Counted from the stretch's first letter, positions 36,085-45,131 are shown. The stretch is 64,000 bases of DNA from an uncultured Bacilli bacterium (GCA_934096015.1 CAKOLD010000003.1:1-64000); one strand, 5' to 3'. Notes: generated from the sequence alone by a model not told the origin. Numbers and translations are program-made.

Positions 36085-36752
36085 GGAAAATGGACGAACA
36101 AAGTGCAATTGAAGAAACTAAATTATTAATATACAAAAGTGCTCATAAACTAAAAAGTAAACTTAATAATTTAGATATTAATGATTTATTTCAAGCAGGA
36201 TGTATTGGAGTTTTAAAAGCATTAAAAAATTATCAACCAGATGGTTCTACTAAGTTTTCAACATATGCCTATAAATATATACTTGGAGAAATGTATGAAC
36301 TTGCTAATATTTCTAGGGATATTAAGTTAAACAAAGTATATTTAAAATCAAAAAAATTAATTGAAAAAGCTCGGTCGGTATTAGCTCAAAAATTAAATAG
36401 ATACCCAACAATTGAAGAAATTAGTACTTTTACTGAACTTGAACCTGAGTTTGTAGAAGAAATAATAAATATTAGTTATGATACTATTAGTTTAGATGAA
36501 GAACCTGAAACATTAACTGATGGGTACAATTTATATAATTATATTGGAACGACAGAAGATGTAGATACACAAATTCTAATTAATGATTCCTTAGAAGAAT
36601 TAGAAGAACCATTAAAGTCAATAATAAATTATAGATATTACCAAGATTTGACTCAAGCAGAAATAGCTGAAATTATGGGATTAAGCCAAGTAAAAGTATC
36701 AAGATTAGAGAATAAAGGAAAACAAAAAATCAAAGAGTATATCTCTGCATAA
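36081..36752 (+). CDS. sigF: Forespore sigma factor SigF-like (SpoIIAC)
   Basis: 223 residues; B. subtilis SigF has 255. ATG 36081 overlaps the spoIIAA stop, and ATG 36090 is an alternative. Region 2 reads DLFQAGCIGVLKALKNYQPD and KFSTYAYKYILGEM, region 4 reads LTQAEIAEIMGLSQVKVSRL. Gene order (spoIIAA, sigF, spoVAC, spoVAD, spoVAE) matches the B. subtilis spoIIA-spoVA region, which supports sigma-F over sigma-B. In B. subtilis SpoIIAB holds it inactive in the predivisional cell; no spoIIAB is found here. Confidence 0.83.
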   Translation: MRKMDEQSAIEETKLLIYKSAHKLKSKLNNLDINDLFQAGCIGVLKALKNYQPDGSTKFSTYAYKYILGEMYELANISRDIKLNKVYLKSKKLIEKARSVLAQKLNRYPTIEEISTFTELEPEFVEEIINISYDTISLDEEPETLTDGYNLYNYIGTTEDVDTQILINDSLEELEEPLKSIINYRYYQDLTQAEIAEIMGLSQVKVSRLENKGKQKIKEYISA

Positions 36753-36775
36753 ATATTAAAAAATTCTTCATAATA
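36746..36775 (+). promoter_or_regulatory. Sigma-G type promoter for the spoVA operon
   Basis: TGCATA (36746-36751), exactly 17 bases, then CATAATA (36769-36775): a full match to the B. subtilis sigma-G pattern (TGMATA, CAWMMTA). The predicted start falls at the GGAGG of spoVAC. spoVA is sigma-G dependent in B. subtilis. Confidence 0.7.
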
Positions 36776-36793
36776 AAAATGGAGGATTTTTTA

Positions 36794-37231
36794 ATGAAAA
36801 AAGAAGAATATTTAAAATTAGTAAATGAAATAACTCCAAAACCAGATAGAATAAAAAATTGTTTATATGCATTTCTAACTGGGGGAGTTCTTGGTACCTC
36901 ATGTGAAATAATTAGATTAATTCTAATTAATGTATTCAAATTATCTAAAAGTGAAGCATGTATGTGGATAGGTCTAATATTAATAACAGGCGCTTGTTTT
37001 TTAACTATAATTCATAAATTTGATCATTTAGTTGCTAAATATCAGGCAGGATTAATAGTTCCAACAACTGGATTCGCTCACTCGGTTCAAAGCACTATGT
37101 TAGATTATAAAAAAGACGGCTTAATAACAGGCATAGGTTCAAACGCTTTTAAATTAGCAGGTAGTGTAATAGTTTATGGAGTTGTAAGTTCCTTTATTTT
37201 AGTGATTGTGAAGGTGATATTAGGTGGCTAG
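36794..37231 (+). CDS. spoVAC: Stage V sporulation protein AC
   Basis: 145 residues from ATG 36794, eight bases after GGAGG. Multi-pass membrane. The segments LTGGVLGTSCEIIR, DHLVAKYQAGLIVPTTGFAHS and MLDYKKDGLITGIGSNAFKLAGSVI identify SpoVAC, a channel component for dipicolinic acid movement during spore formation and germination. It overlaps spoVAD by eight bases. spoVAA and spoVAB, present in B. subtilis, are missing, as in many minimal spoVA operons. Confidence 0.95.
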   Translation: MKKEEYLKLVNEITPKPDRIKNCLYAFLTGGVLGTSCEIIRLILINVFKLSKSEACMWIGLILITGACFLTIIHKFDHLVAKYQAGLIVPTTGFAHSVQSTMLDYKKDGLITGIGSNAFKLAGSVIVYGVVSSFILVIVKVILGG

Positions 37232-38186
37232 TTTTTCATTTAAAAACGTTTTTATTAATAATTTCTATTCAATAGCAGGGATCAATGAAAACAATGGAAA
37301 TTTAAAAAACGTTAATTTATATTTAAAAGATTATTTATTTGAAGAAAAAACATTTGAAAATGCTGAAATTAAAATGCAAAAAATAGTTATAAATAATTTA
37401 ATTGCCAAAAATAATAAGCCTGAAATCGTTGTTGGCGGTGAGTTATCTAATCAATTATCAATTACTAGTTCAAGTTTAAAAAATAGCAATATTCCTTTTT
37501 TAGGACAGTACTCAGCATGTGCAACTTTTGTTGAGAATTTAATAACTTTAGCTTTATTAATAGATACAAAAAAAGTAAAAAATGGTTTATGTATAACTAG
37601 CAGTCATAATTTAACTAGTGAAAGGCAATTTAGATACCCTATAGAATACGGAGCACCAAAGCCACAATATTCAACATTTACAACTACGGGAGCTGTAGGT
37701 ACTTTTTTATCAAAAACAATGACAGGTGTGAGAGTAACAAATGCAACAATTGGTAAAGTAATAGATTATGGCGTTAAAGATGCATACAATATGGGAGCAG
37801 TAATGGCTCCTGCTGCTGCAGATACGCTAGTAACTCATCTAACAGAAACTAAAACATCAATTAGTGATTACGATCTAATATTAACTGGTGATTTAGGAAA
37901 AATTGGAATGGATTTATTCCAGATAATTTTAAAAAAGGATCATAATATTACATTAAAAAATTACATTGATGCTGGTGCAGTTATTTATAATAAAGAACAA
38001 GAAATATATTCTGGTGGAAGCGGACCAGTTTGTTTGCCACTAGTATTATTTAACAAAATTCTACAAACTAAAAAATATAAAAAGATTCTAGTAATTGCAA
38101 CAGGGTCATTACACAATCCTACACTAGTTAATCAAAAAAATAGTATTCCAGCAATTGCTCACGGTATAACATTGGAGGTGCAATAA
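37224..38186 (+). CDS. spoVAD: Stage V sporulation protein AD
   Basis: 320 residues, starting GTG after AAGGTGATA. Thiolase-like fold; motifs GQYSACATFVENL, SSHNLTSERQFRYPIEYGAPK, TTTGAVGTF, MGAVMAPAAADTL and GDLGKIG are diagnostic. SpoVAD binds dipicolinic acid at the spore inner membrane. It lies inside the spoVAC-VAD-VAE unit with overlapping ends. Confidence 0.95.
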   Translation: MASFSFKNVFINNFYSIAGINENNGNLKNVNLYLKDYLFEEKTFENAEIKMQKIVINNLIAKNNKPEIVVGGELSNQLSITSSSLKNSNIPFLGQYSACATFVENLITLALLIDTKKVKNGLCITSSHNLTSERQFRYPIEYGAPKPQYSTFTTTGAVGTFLSKTMTGVRVTNATIGKVIDYGVKDAYNMGAVMAPAAADTLVTHLTETKTSISDYDLILTGDLGKIGMDLFQIILKKDHNITLKNYIDAGAVIYNKEQEIYSGGSGPVCLPLVLFNKILQTKKYKKILVIATGSLHNPTLVNQKNSIPAIAHGITLEVQ

Positions 38187-38536
38187 TGACAATCATTTAT
38201 TCTTTTCTATTTTGTGGAATAGTGTGTTTAATTGGTCAAACTATTTTAGATAACACAAAACTGACTCCAGGACATTTAACAAGTATATATGTTGTTATTG
38301 GTGCTTTATTAGGATTCTTAAACATATATGACAAAATAATAGAAGTAGTAGGAGCAGGAGCAACAATACCAATAATTAATTTTGGGAATAGTCTATTTAC
38401 TGCAAGTCTTATGGGATTTAAAACAAATGGATTTTTAGGAATATTTTCAAATATGTTTGATACTTCCTGTTTATCTCTTAGTGCAACTATAATTTTCTCA
38501 TTTATATTCACTCTTTTTAGCTATCCAAAAGACTAA
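38186..38536 (+). CDS. spoVAE: Stage V sporulation protein AE (AEb)
   Basis: 116 residues, membrane protein with the motifs KLTPGHLTSIYVVIGALLG, GAGATIPIINFGNSL and GFLGIFSNMFDTSC typical of SpoVAEb. Its ATG overlaps the spoVAD stop (TAATG), and GGAGGTG lies five bases upstream. A terminator follows. With SpoVAC and SpoVAD it forms the minimal conserved DPA channel. Confidence 0.94.
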   Translation: MTIIYSFLFCGIVCLIGQTILDNTKLTPGHLTSIYVVIGALLGFLNIYDKIIEVVGAGATIPIINFGNSLFTASLMGFKTNGFLGIFSNMFDTSCLSLSATIIFSFIFTLFSYPKD

Positions 38537-38550
38537 TCAGAAATCATCAA

Positions 38551-38574
38551 AAATTGCTTAAACAGCAATTTTTT
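38551..38574 (+). terminator. Intrinsic terminator after spoVAE
   Basis: Stem AAATTGCT / AGCAATTT, loop TAAAC, then T run. Confidence 0.8.
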
Positions 38575-38693
38575 AAACGTTTGACAGGGGGGCTAAATGT
38601 ATAATGGTAAGTGGTATAGGGTTCTTGGTCTACTTATAAAGTTAGACAAAATATTCTATATTGATGTAGTAGTATAACATTAGGATGTGAAGT

Positions 38694-39259
38694 ATGAAAA
38701 ATAAACATATAATAATATCAGGAATAGCTTTATTTTTAATAACAATATTATTATTAGGATTAACATATGCTTAGTACAAAACTAATATAGTTGAGAATAG
38801 TAAAGAAAAAAGCGTAAGTGTTGTAAGTAAAAATCTAGAAATTACTTATAGTGACGGAAATGGAAAAATAGAAGGCACGGAAATAGAACCAGGATATGCA
38901 GTAACTAAAACCTTTATAGTAGAGAATACAGGAGATGAGATATTAAAATATAGTATTAAGTTAGATAACATTACTAACACATTTACCAGAACAGAAGATT
39001 GGACATATGTTTTAAAAAAGGGAGATACAAAGATTAGTAGTGGAGTCTTACCAAAAAGCGAAACTTATGAAACTTATATAGTAAATACAGCTAGTATAGA
39101 TTCTAAAACAACAGATTCTTATAGTATAACGGTAACTTATGTTAACTTAACAGATGTAGATCAAAGTATAGATATGGGTAAATCTTTAAGTTTTTGCGAT
39201 CTGATGTAAAAATAACAAGTGGAAATGGAACTCAAAAAAATCCATACGTAGTAAATTAA
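38694..39259 (+). pseudogene. Broken TasA/camelysin-like surface protein gene
   Basis: From ATG 38694 the frame gives a signal segment ending LLLGLTYA, then TAG (38772-38774) where the related protein pattern would have W (GLTYAWYK), then about 140 further in-frame codons including KNLEITYSDGNGKIEGTEIE and GYAVTKTFIVENTGDE. A frame change near 39195 produces an early TAA at 39207; the other frame resumes DVKITSGNGTQKNPYVVN and ends at 39259. The signal and beta-rich body resemble SipW/TasA-type matrix proteins (by eye). Two independent lesions argue for decay. It fills most of the 740-base gap between spoVAE and gerKB. Confidence 0.65.
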
Positions 39260-39260
39260 C

Positions 39261-39291
39261 AAAAGTTGAAATGATTTCATTTCAACTTTTT
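39261..39291. terminator. Bidirectional terminator between the broken gene and gerKB
   Basis: AAAAGTTGAAATGA and TCATTTCAACTTTT form a perfect long hairpin with A residues on one side and T residues on the other, so it can stop transcription in both directions. Confidence 0.8.
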
Positions 39292-40299
39292 AATATTTAT
39301 TATAAAAAATATAATTAAACACCCCAGTAATAAATAAGCTTCATATTTGTATAAAAACAGTAACCAAGTTATTCTTTTAAACGTTGTAAAATGTAAAAGT
39401 ATTAAAATTAGAAAAAGATATATTGGAAACAAATACTTTTTATTACATAGATTTTGTATAGTAACTTTTAATGATAAGGCCGTAGTTAATGAAAAAACGA
39501 TGTAGATCATTATCCAAAAAAATGCTGTAATATTTTCTATATTATTTATAAAGTTAAAAACACTAACTCTTTTTAAAACAATATATTCAGGATATCTATA
39601 TAAATTAACTAAATCTGTACCCATTACGCCAACAGTTAATAAGAATGCAACAAGAATAAGTATACTGGCGACAAAATAAGTTTTTACAATACTATATTTT
39701 TTTATCCCATTAACTTCGGTAGGAGAATATAAACTTAAAAGTAAAAGTGGAGAAGTACTATAAAAAGCATAATTGCACGCTTCTTTTAAAATTATTTGCC
39801 ATTTTGTATTAAATAATGGTAAAAAATTATCAATTTTAATTTGAAAGCTAACTGTTGCAATTATAATACTTACTAAAATTAAGCAAAGTATTAATAGTAG
39901 AATAGAAATTCTTCCTAAAACTTCTTTATCTTTACTTCCATAAATCATTAGAAAAATAAGTGGAAGACAAATAATAAAAGGACTTAATTTTGTTAAATAT
40001 ATTGAAACAATTAAATTAGTTAACGTGCTTAAACAGACTATTGTATAGAAGGTAATAATAATTATATAGCATATATTTCTAAATTTATTATCATCAACAA
40101 ACAAAGCAGTAGAAGAACTAATCCATATTTTTGAAAACATTAAAACTATTATTGATCCCATCAAAATACCTAAAATTACACTTATCCAAAATGATTCTTT
40201 ACAAGTACGTACTATATTTGATAAACCAATACCAAAAAACATAGTTATTGTAAGTAAAAATATAATGGATTGAAATTGTTTTAAACTAATCTTTTTCAT
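39277..40299 (-). CDS. gerKB: Spore germination permease GerKB/GerAB-type
   Basis: 341 residues from ATG 40299 (AGAGGTGACA upstream). Ten or so hydrophobic helices with an APC-superfamily arrangement; the N-terminus KKISLKQFQSIIFLLTITMF is typical of GerAB/GerKB B-subunits of nutrient germinant receptors in the spore inner membrane. It is the last gene of a gerKA-gerKC-gerKB unit and overlaps gerKC by 14 bases. The germinant cannot be predicted. Confidence 0.85.
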   Translation of the reverse strand: MKKISLKQFQSIIFLLTITMFFGIGLSNIVRTCKESFWISVILGILMGSIIVLMFSKIWISSSTALFVDDNKFRNICYIIIITFYTIVCLSTLTNLIVSIYLTKLSPFIICLPLIFLMIYGSKDKEVLGRISILLLILCLILVSIIIATVSFQIKIDNFLPLFNTKWQIILKEACNYAFYSTSPLLLLSLYSPTEVNGIKKYSIVKTYFVASILILVAFLLTVGVMGTDLVNLYRYPEYIVLKRVSVFNFINNIENITAFFWIMIYIVFSLTTALSLKVTIQNLCNKKYLFPIYLFLILILLHFTTFKRITWLLFLYKYEAYLLLGCLIIFFIINIKKLK

Positions 40300-41386
40300 T
40301 GTCACCTCTAACAGGATCCATTAATAATCCTTTTTTTGTAATTGTATTTTTTACCTCAACAACATAATTGTATTCTTTCCAATCTTTTTCTATTTTCCCG
40401 TATTTTTTATAAATTTTATTATTGATTCCTAAAACATCAGAATTATTTTCTTTTAAAAAATTAATTAAATTAATTACATCTTTTTTGATATTATCTTCTA
40501 TTTTTTTATCTAATTTAAAAATATTTTTTGTACTAATAGTGTCATATTCTGAATTAACTTCATCAAGTCTACTAGTCGTAGCTATATTTATAGTTATATT
40601 ATTTTTATCAACTTTAATTTTAGTTTTAGAATCAAATATTTTAGCAACTAAGTAACCAGAGTTTTCATTTATTCTATAATATAATGCATTATTATTACCA
40701 TTTAATAAGCTGATACTCCTAGTTTGAATATTATCAAGTTTATTTACCATTTTTGATCCTTTAAAAATTCCAACCTTGTATATTTCTATATAGCCTTCAG
40801 TAATTTTGATAAAAGGTAAAAATATATCTTTGTTAGGATTAACATACTGTTCTAATAATTCAAAAAAACGATTATATATAAAAGCACTATTGTTTAATTG
40901 AGTGTTATTGAATAAGGATACTATTGCATCACCAACAATTTCATTTTTAATTTCTTTAGATTTTAATAACTCACTCGGTTTTTCTTTTTCAGAAATTGTT
41001 ATATAGGAAACAAAAGAGTAATCAGTGCTTCTACTTAAATAATCCATAATTCCACTTATACCTTCACTTGCTAACTCAGCATCAATAATTATTCCTTCAA
41101 TATGAGTGAAGAACAATAACTTTTCACTAACAAAAGAAGCATTATTAACAGCTTCATCTAAACTTTTCCCTTCACCAGCAATTACAATTCTTTTCTTTCT
41201 TGATGCTCCACTTCCAGGTTCTTTTTCCTCTTTAAATATTTCCAAAGATACTAAATAATTTTCTTTTTCTTTTTCAATTCCCATAACTGAAACGATTGCT
41301 AAATCATTAAGTTCATTGTAATTGCTACAACCAGTACAAAGTAACAAAGAAAAACAAATTAATATAATTAAAATTATCCTTTTCAT
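40286..41386 (-). CDS. gerKC: Spore germination lipoprotein GerKC/GerAC-type
   Basis: 366 residues. The lipobox LLCTGC at the N-terminus predicts lipidation by Lgt and cleavage by LspA (16225-16713). The mature protein starts SNYNELNDLAIVSVMGIEKE, the hallmark of the Ger(x)C family, and ends in a mixed domain with LNFLKENNSDVLGI, typical of domain III. It lies between gerKA and gerKB with overlapping ends. Confidence 0.92.
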   Translation of the reverse strand: MKRIILIILICFSLLLCTGCSNYNELNDLAIVSVMGIEKEKENYLVSLEIFKEEKEPGSGASRKKRIVIAGEGKSLDEAVNNASFVSEKLLFFTHIEGIIIDAELASEGISGIMDYLSRSTDYSFVSYITISEKEKPSELLKSKEIKNEIVGDAIVSLFNNTQLNNSAFIYNRFFELLEQYVNPNKDIFLPFIKITEGYIEIYKVGIFKGSKMVNKLDNIQTRSISLLNGNNNALYYRINENSGYLVAKIFDSKTKIKVDKNNITINIATTSRLDEVNSEYDTISTKNIFKLDKKIEDNIKKDVINLINFLKENNSDVLGINNKIYKKYGKIEKDWKEYNYVVEVKNTITKKGLLMDPVRGDNEKD

Positions 41387-42789
41387 GAGTCCCTCTTTTT
41401 AACAATATTATTTGATAACATCTTACTTCTTTTATTATCATTTTCACTTTTTGCTTCAAATAGTGTGCTTTTTATATAACTAAGATCAAATGGTTGAATA
41501 GGAAAAAAGTATGGATATCCAAAAGAATTATTAGAACATAAAGATATTAAAAGAAATACAATAGATAAACTTATTCCATACAGTCCCCAAAATGCTGCAA
41601 AAAGCAAAAAAATAAATCTCCATGTTCTAATGCTGGCAATTGTTTCAAGATCAGAAAACATTAAACTTGCTATAAAAGTAATTGCAATAACTATTATCAT
41701 AATAGGACTAACTATACCAGCAGAAACTGCTGCTTCTCCTAAAACTAAAGCTCCCAATATTGAAATAGCTGATCCATAGCTACTAGGAAATCTTATATCA
41801 CTTTCTCTTAATATTTCACACGTAATAAGCATTATTAAACATTCTACAATAGCAGGGAAGGGAACACCTTCTCTTTGTGTTGAAAAACTTATTAAAAGTT
41901 CAAGAGGTATTGCTTCTTGATTAAAATTAGTTAAAGCAACATATATTCCAGGAGTAACAATACCTAAAATAAAACACAGTAATCTCAAAAACTTAAGAAA
42001 ATTAGTATTAATACTTTTAGAATAATTATCAACAATAGGATTAATAAAATCAGCAAAAAAAGCTGGAACTATTATTGCAAATGGAGAATTATCAACGAGT
42101 ATAACTACCTTTCCTAAAAGTAAATTTTTACAAACTACATCAGGTCTTTCAGTAATCTGGGTACTAGGAAAAACATTTTTATTCTCATTTTCAATCAATT
42201 TTTTTAAATTACCAGCATCCAATATTCCATCAATATCAATTCCATTTAAAGACTTACAAATTTTATTAACTAAACTTTTTTTAACCACATTATCTACATA
42301 TATTACAGAGCATGTAGTTTTTGTTAATCTTCCAATATTATAATTTTTATTTTTTAAATGACTATCAGAAATTCTTCTCTTTATAAGCCCCATATTTTGT
42401 TGAATATTTTCTACAAAAGCATCTTTTGGACCATACAAACTAGGTTCAGTACTAGGACTACTTATACTTCTTGTTAACTCAGCTTTAGTTTCACATGCAT
42501 AAATACATTCATCTGAAATAACAATACTAAATCCATGATTTAAATAAAACTCAATTAAATTACTATTTTCTAATTTTATAGTATGAGGAGTAGGAATAAA
42601 ATCCAAAATATTTTTTGCTTTTGAATTCTCAGTTAATTTTTTTAATATAAAATCATTTATTTGAGTAGAACTACATAACGTTTCCAAATAAACTAAATAA
42701 ACATATTTATTTCTATTTTTAATTTTGTGAATTATTAAATCAGAACAATTATTAAATTCTTCTTTAATATTAGAAATTAATTCTTCCAT
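41383..42789 (-). CDS. gerKA: Spore germination protein GerKA/GerAA-type
   Basis: 469 residues from ATG 42789, which follows GGTGAGGAC; an upstream start at 42816 lacks a site. A soluble N-terminal domain (about 1-240), then four to five membrane helices. Motifs TKTTCSVIYVDNV, GKVVILVDNSPFAIIVP, STQREGVPFPAIVECLIM and RESDIRFPSSYGSAISILGALVLGEAAV mark the GerA family A-subunit. First gene of the germination unit; a sigma-G-like promoter is just upstream. Confidence 0.93.
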   Translation of the reverse strand: MEELISNIKEEFNNCSDLIIHKIKNRNKYVYLVYLETLCSSTQINDFILKKLTENSKAKNILDFIPTPHTIKLENSNLIEFYLNHGFSIVISDECIYACETKAELTRSISSPSTEPSLYGPKDAFVENIQQNMGLIKRRISDSHLKNKNYNIGRLTKTTCSVIYVDNVVKKSLVNKICKSLNGIDIDGILDAGNLKKLIENENKNVFPSTQITERPDVVCKNLLLGKVVILVDNSPFAIIVPAFFADFINPIVDNYSKSINTNFLKFLRLLCFILGIVTPGIYVALTNFNQEAIPLELLISFSTQREGVPFPAIVECLIMLITCEILRESDIRFPSSYGSAISILGALVLGEAAVSAGIVSPIMIIVIAITFIASLMFSDLETIASIRTWRFIFLLFAAFWGLYGISLSIVFLLISLCSNNSFGYPYFFPIQPFDLSYIKSTLFEAKSENDNKRSKMLSNNIVKKRDS

Positions 42790-42804
42790 AGTCCTCACCA
42801 TTAT

Positions 42805-42834
42805 TATTTTGACCAATATATCAATAAATATGTA
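42805..42834 (-). promoter_or_regulatory. Possible sigma-G promoter of the ger operon
   Basis: On the minus strand TACATA (42834-42829; one mismatch to TGMATA) and CAAAATA (42811-42805; full match to CAWMMTA) are 17 bases apart, 16 bases before the gerKA ATG. Confidence 0.4.
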
Positions 42835-42852
42835 CTAATTTATCTATTATTA

Positions 42853-42881
42853 TTGTTAAAAACAACTAACTAATATATAAT
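42853..42881 (+). promoter_or_regulatory. Sigma-A promoter of the AI-2E-family gene
   Basis: TTGTTA (42853-42858), 17 bases, TATAAT (42876-42881), followed by AGGTGG and the ATG at 42898. Confidence 0.6.
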
Positions 42882-42897
42882 GTAACTAGGTGGTTAA

Positions 42898-44145
42898 ATG
42901 AAAAATTTATTAAAAAATAAATATGTACAATTAGGACTTAGTATTTTTGGAGTAGTTGGATTAAGCATTATTTTTTTCTTTTTAATATATAGATGGAATG
43001 CTTTTTTAAGCGTAATAAAAAATATTTTTACAATACTTATGCCAATAATTTATGGTTTAGTAATAGCTTATATTTTAAATCCTGGAATTAAAGCTTTAGA
43101 ATCCAAAGTATTTAATAAAGCTCTTAAAAAGAGTAATCTACCACAAGAAAAAATAAAAGAACGAAGTAGAATTTTTAGTATAATTACATCTTCTATAATA
43201 TTTCTTATTGTTTTATATTTAATAGTTACTTACATAATTCCAGAAATATTAACAAGTATCCAAGTTTTAATAGGGAATGTACCTAATTATATTAAGAGTA
43301 TTCAAGATTGGTTAAGCAGTACCTTAAAAAATAATCCTGATGTTTCTAATCAAATACTAGAAAATTATGAACAAATGAGTACTTACTTAATGAAAGTTAT
43401 TAATGAATCGGTTAAACCTAACATAAATGATATGATAGTAAATCTTTCAACAGGTGTAGTAGGAGTATTTAAATTCTTATATAACTTTATAATTGGTTTT
43501 ATAATTTCTATTTATTTATTAGCCGGAAAAGAAAATTATATTGCGCTTACCAAAAAAGTTACCTATAGTGTCTTCAGTAAAAAAATTGCTAATGATATTT
43601 TAGAAAAATGTAGATTTATTAATCAAATATTTGGAAAATATATGATGGGGGTGTTAATAGACAGCTGTGCCGTAGGTATTATTATATTCATTTTTTCAAT
43701 AATTTTCCAAATGCCATATGCGATGCTTATATCTGTAATATGTGCAGTAACAAACGCAATTCCTTATTTTGGACCTTTTATTGGAGCCATACCAAGTGGT
43801 TTACTAATTCTTTTAGTAAGTCCACCAAAAGCTATTATCTTTGCAATTTTCATAGTAATTCTTCAACAATTTGATGGAATGTATTTAGCTCCTAAAATAA
43901 TTGGTAACCAAACTGGATTAAAACGTTTTTGGGTATTATGTGCCATTTTAATATTTGGAGGATTATTTGGTTTTATTGGACTTTTAATAGGAGTTCCATT
44001 ATTCGCAATTATTTACACTTTTGTAAAAGATTATATAAATGATAATCTAAAATCTAAAAAATTGAGTAGTAGCACAAAAAAATATAATAATCTTTCTTAT
44101 ATAAATAATGAAAACGAATACGTTTATTTAGAAGATCATAAGTAA
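42898..44145 (+). CDS. AI-2E-family membrane transporter (YtvI-like)
   Basis: 415 residues, about eight helices. The C-terminal half carries IFGKYMMGVLIDSCAVGI, NAIPYFGPFIGAIPSGLL and PKIIGNQTGLKRFWVLCAIL, the conserved AI-2E family pattern. Members move signalling molecules or ions (several act as Na+/H+ antiporters), so the substrate is uncertain. The 40-residue C-terminal tail is cytoplasmic and polar. It is transcribed alone from a clear promoter, divergent from the ger operon. Confidence 0.9.
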   Translation: MKNLLKNKYVQLGLSIFGVVGLSIIFFFLIYRWNAFLSVIKNIFTILMPIIYGLVIAYILNPGIKALESKVFNKALKKSNLPQEKIKERSRIFSIITSSIIFLIVLYLIVTYIIPEILTSIQVLIGNVPNYIKSIQDWLSSTLKNNPDVSNQILENYEQMSTYLMKVINESVKPNINDMIVNLSTGVVGVFKFLYNFIIGFIISIYLLAGKENYIALTKKVTYSVFSKKIANDILEKCRFINQIFGKYMMGVLIDSCAVGIIIFIFSIIFQMPYAMLISVICAVTNAIPYFGPFIGAIPSGLLILLVSPPKAIIFAIFIVILQQFDGMYLAPKIIGNQTGLKRFWVLCAILIFGGLFGFIGLLIGVPLFAIIYTFVKDYINDNLKSKKLSSSTKKYNNLSYINNENEYVYLEDHK

Positions 44146-44158
44146 AACTTATGATTTT
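44135..44158 (+). terminator. Probable terminator after the AI-2E-family gene
   Basis: ATCATAAG, loop TAAAA, CTTATGAT, then only four T. Confidence 0.5.
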
Positions 44159-44192
44159 AAAATAGTAAAATATAGAGTATAAGGTGATAAAA

Positions 44193-45131
44193 ATGAAAAA
44201 TTTAAAAGTAGTATTTATGGGTACTCCAACATTCGCAAAACCCATATTAGAAAAATTAATTAATCTTACTAGAGTAGAATTAGTAGTAACTCAACCAGAT
44301 AAAATAGTTGGTAGAAAAAGAATATTAACACCAAGTCCTATTAAAAAATTAGCTTTAGAAAATAACATAGAAATATTTACTCCGTCAAAGATAAAAGAAG
44401 AATATCAAAAAATTTTAGATTGTAAGCCAGATCTTATAGTTACATGTGCATATGGACAAATAATTCCAAAAATACTATTAGATTGTCCAAAATATGGATG
44501 TATTAATGTTCATGCATCATTATTACCAAAATATAGAGGAGGAGCTCCAATTCAAGCATCACTTTTAAATGGCGATAAAGAAACTGGAGTAACTTTGATG
44601 TACATGGCTGAAGGAATGGATGATGGTGATATTATAACTGAAAAAAGGATAAGCATTGAAGATAACGATGATATTCACTCCCTAAGTCAAAAATTATCTA
44701 CTTTAGGAGCAGATATTTTAGCAGAAAACCTAAGTGATATTATAAAGGGAAAAATAACCAGAATAAAACAAAATAGTGAAGATGTATCCTTTGCGTTTAT
44801 TCCTAAAAGAGAAGAAGAAAAATTAGATTTTAACACTTCTGCCAAAATACTTCACAATAAAGTTAGAGCCCTTACGCCATACACTTATGCAATATTTAAA
44901 AATCAAGAAATGAAAATAGTAAAATCAAAATATATTGACGAAGTTGCACCAGGTAAAAACGGTGAAATAGTGAAAGTTGATAAAAATAGTTTTTATATAA
45001 AATGTAAAGAAGGATTATTACAAGTTTTAGAAATAACTCCATTTTCGAAAAAAAATATGTTAGTAAGAGATTATTTTAACGGAATAAAAAAGGAAAGTTT
45101 AATTGGTGAAGTTTTAAATGAAGAAAAATAA
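44193..45131 (+). CDS. fmt: Methionyl-tRNA formyltransferase
   Basis: 312 residues from ATG 44193 (AAGGTGA five bases upstream); the earlier GTG at 44184 lies within that site. It formylates initiator Met-tRNA. The N-terminus KVVFMGTPTFAKPILEKLI, the catalytic INVHASLLPKYRGGAPIQAS segment (N, H, SLLP) and GVTLMYMAEGMDDGDII are all intact. The C-terminal OB-like domain follows. It overlaps the next gene by 14 bases. Confidence 0.95.
   Translation: MKNLKVVFMGTPTFAKPILEKLINLTRVELVVTQPDKIVGRKRILTPSPIKKLALENNIEIFTPSKIKEEYQKILDCKPDLIVTCAYGQIIPKILLDCPKYGCINVHASLLPKYRGGAPIQASLLNGDKETGVTLMYMAEGMDDGDIITEKRISIEDNDDIHSLSQKLSTLGADILAENLSDIIKGKITRIKQNSEDVSFAFIPKREEEKLDFNTSAKILHNKVRALTPYTYAIFKNQEMKIVKSKYIDEVAPGKNGEIVKVDKNSFYIKCKEGLLQVLEITPFSKKNMLVRDYFNGIKKESLIGEVLNEEK

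Noticed and set aside
38581..38605. TTGACA and TATAAT near each other upstream of the broken surface gene
   Set aside because: The spacer is only 13 bases, too short for a sigma-A promoter, so it is not listed as a promoter.
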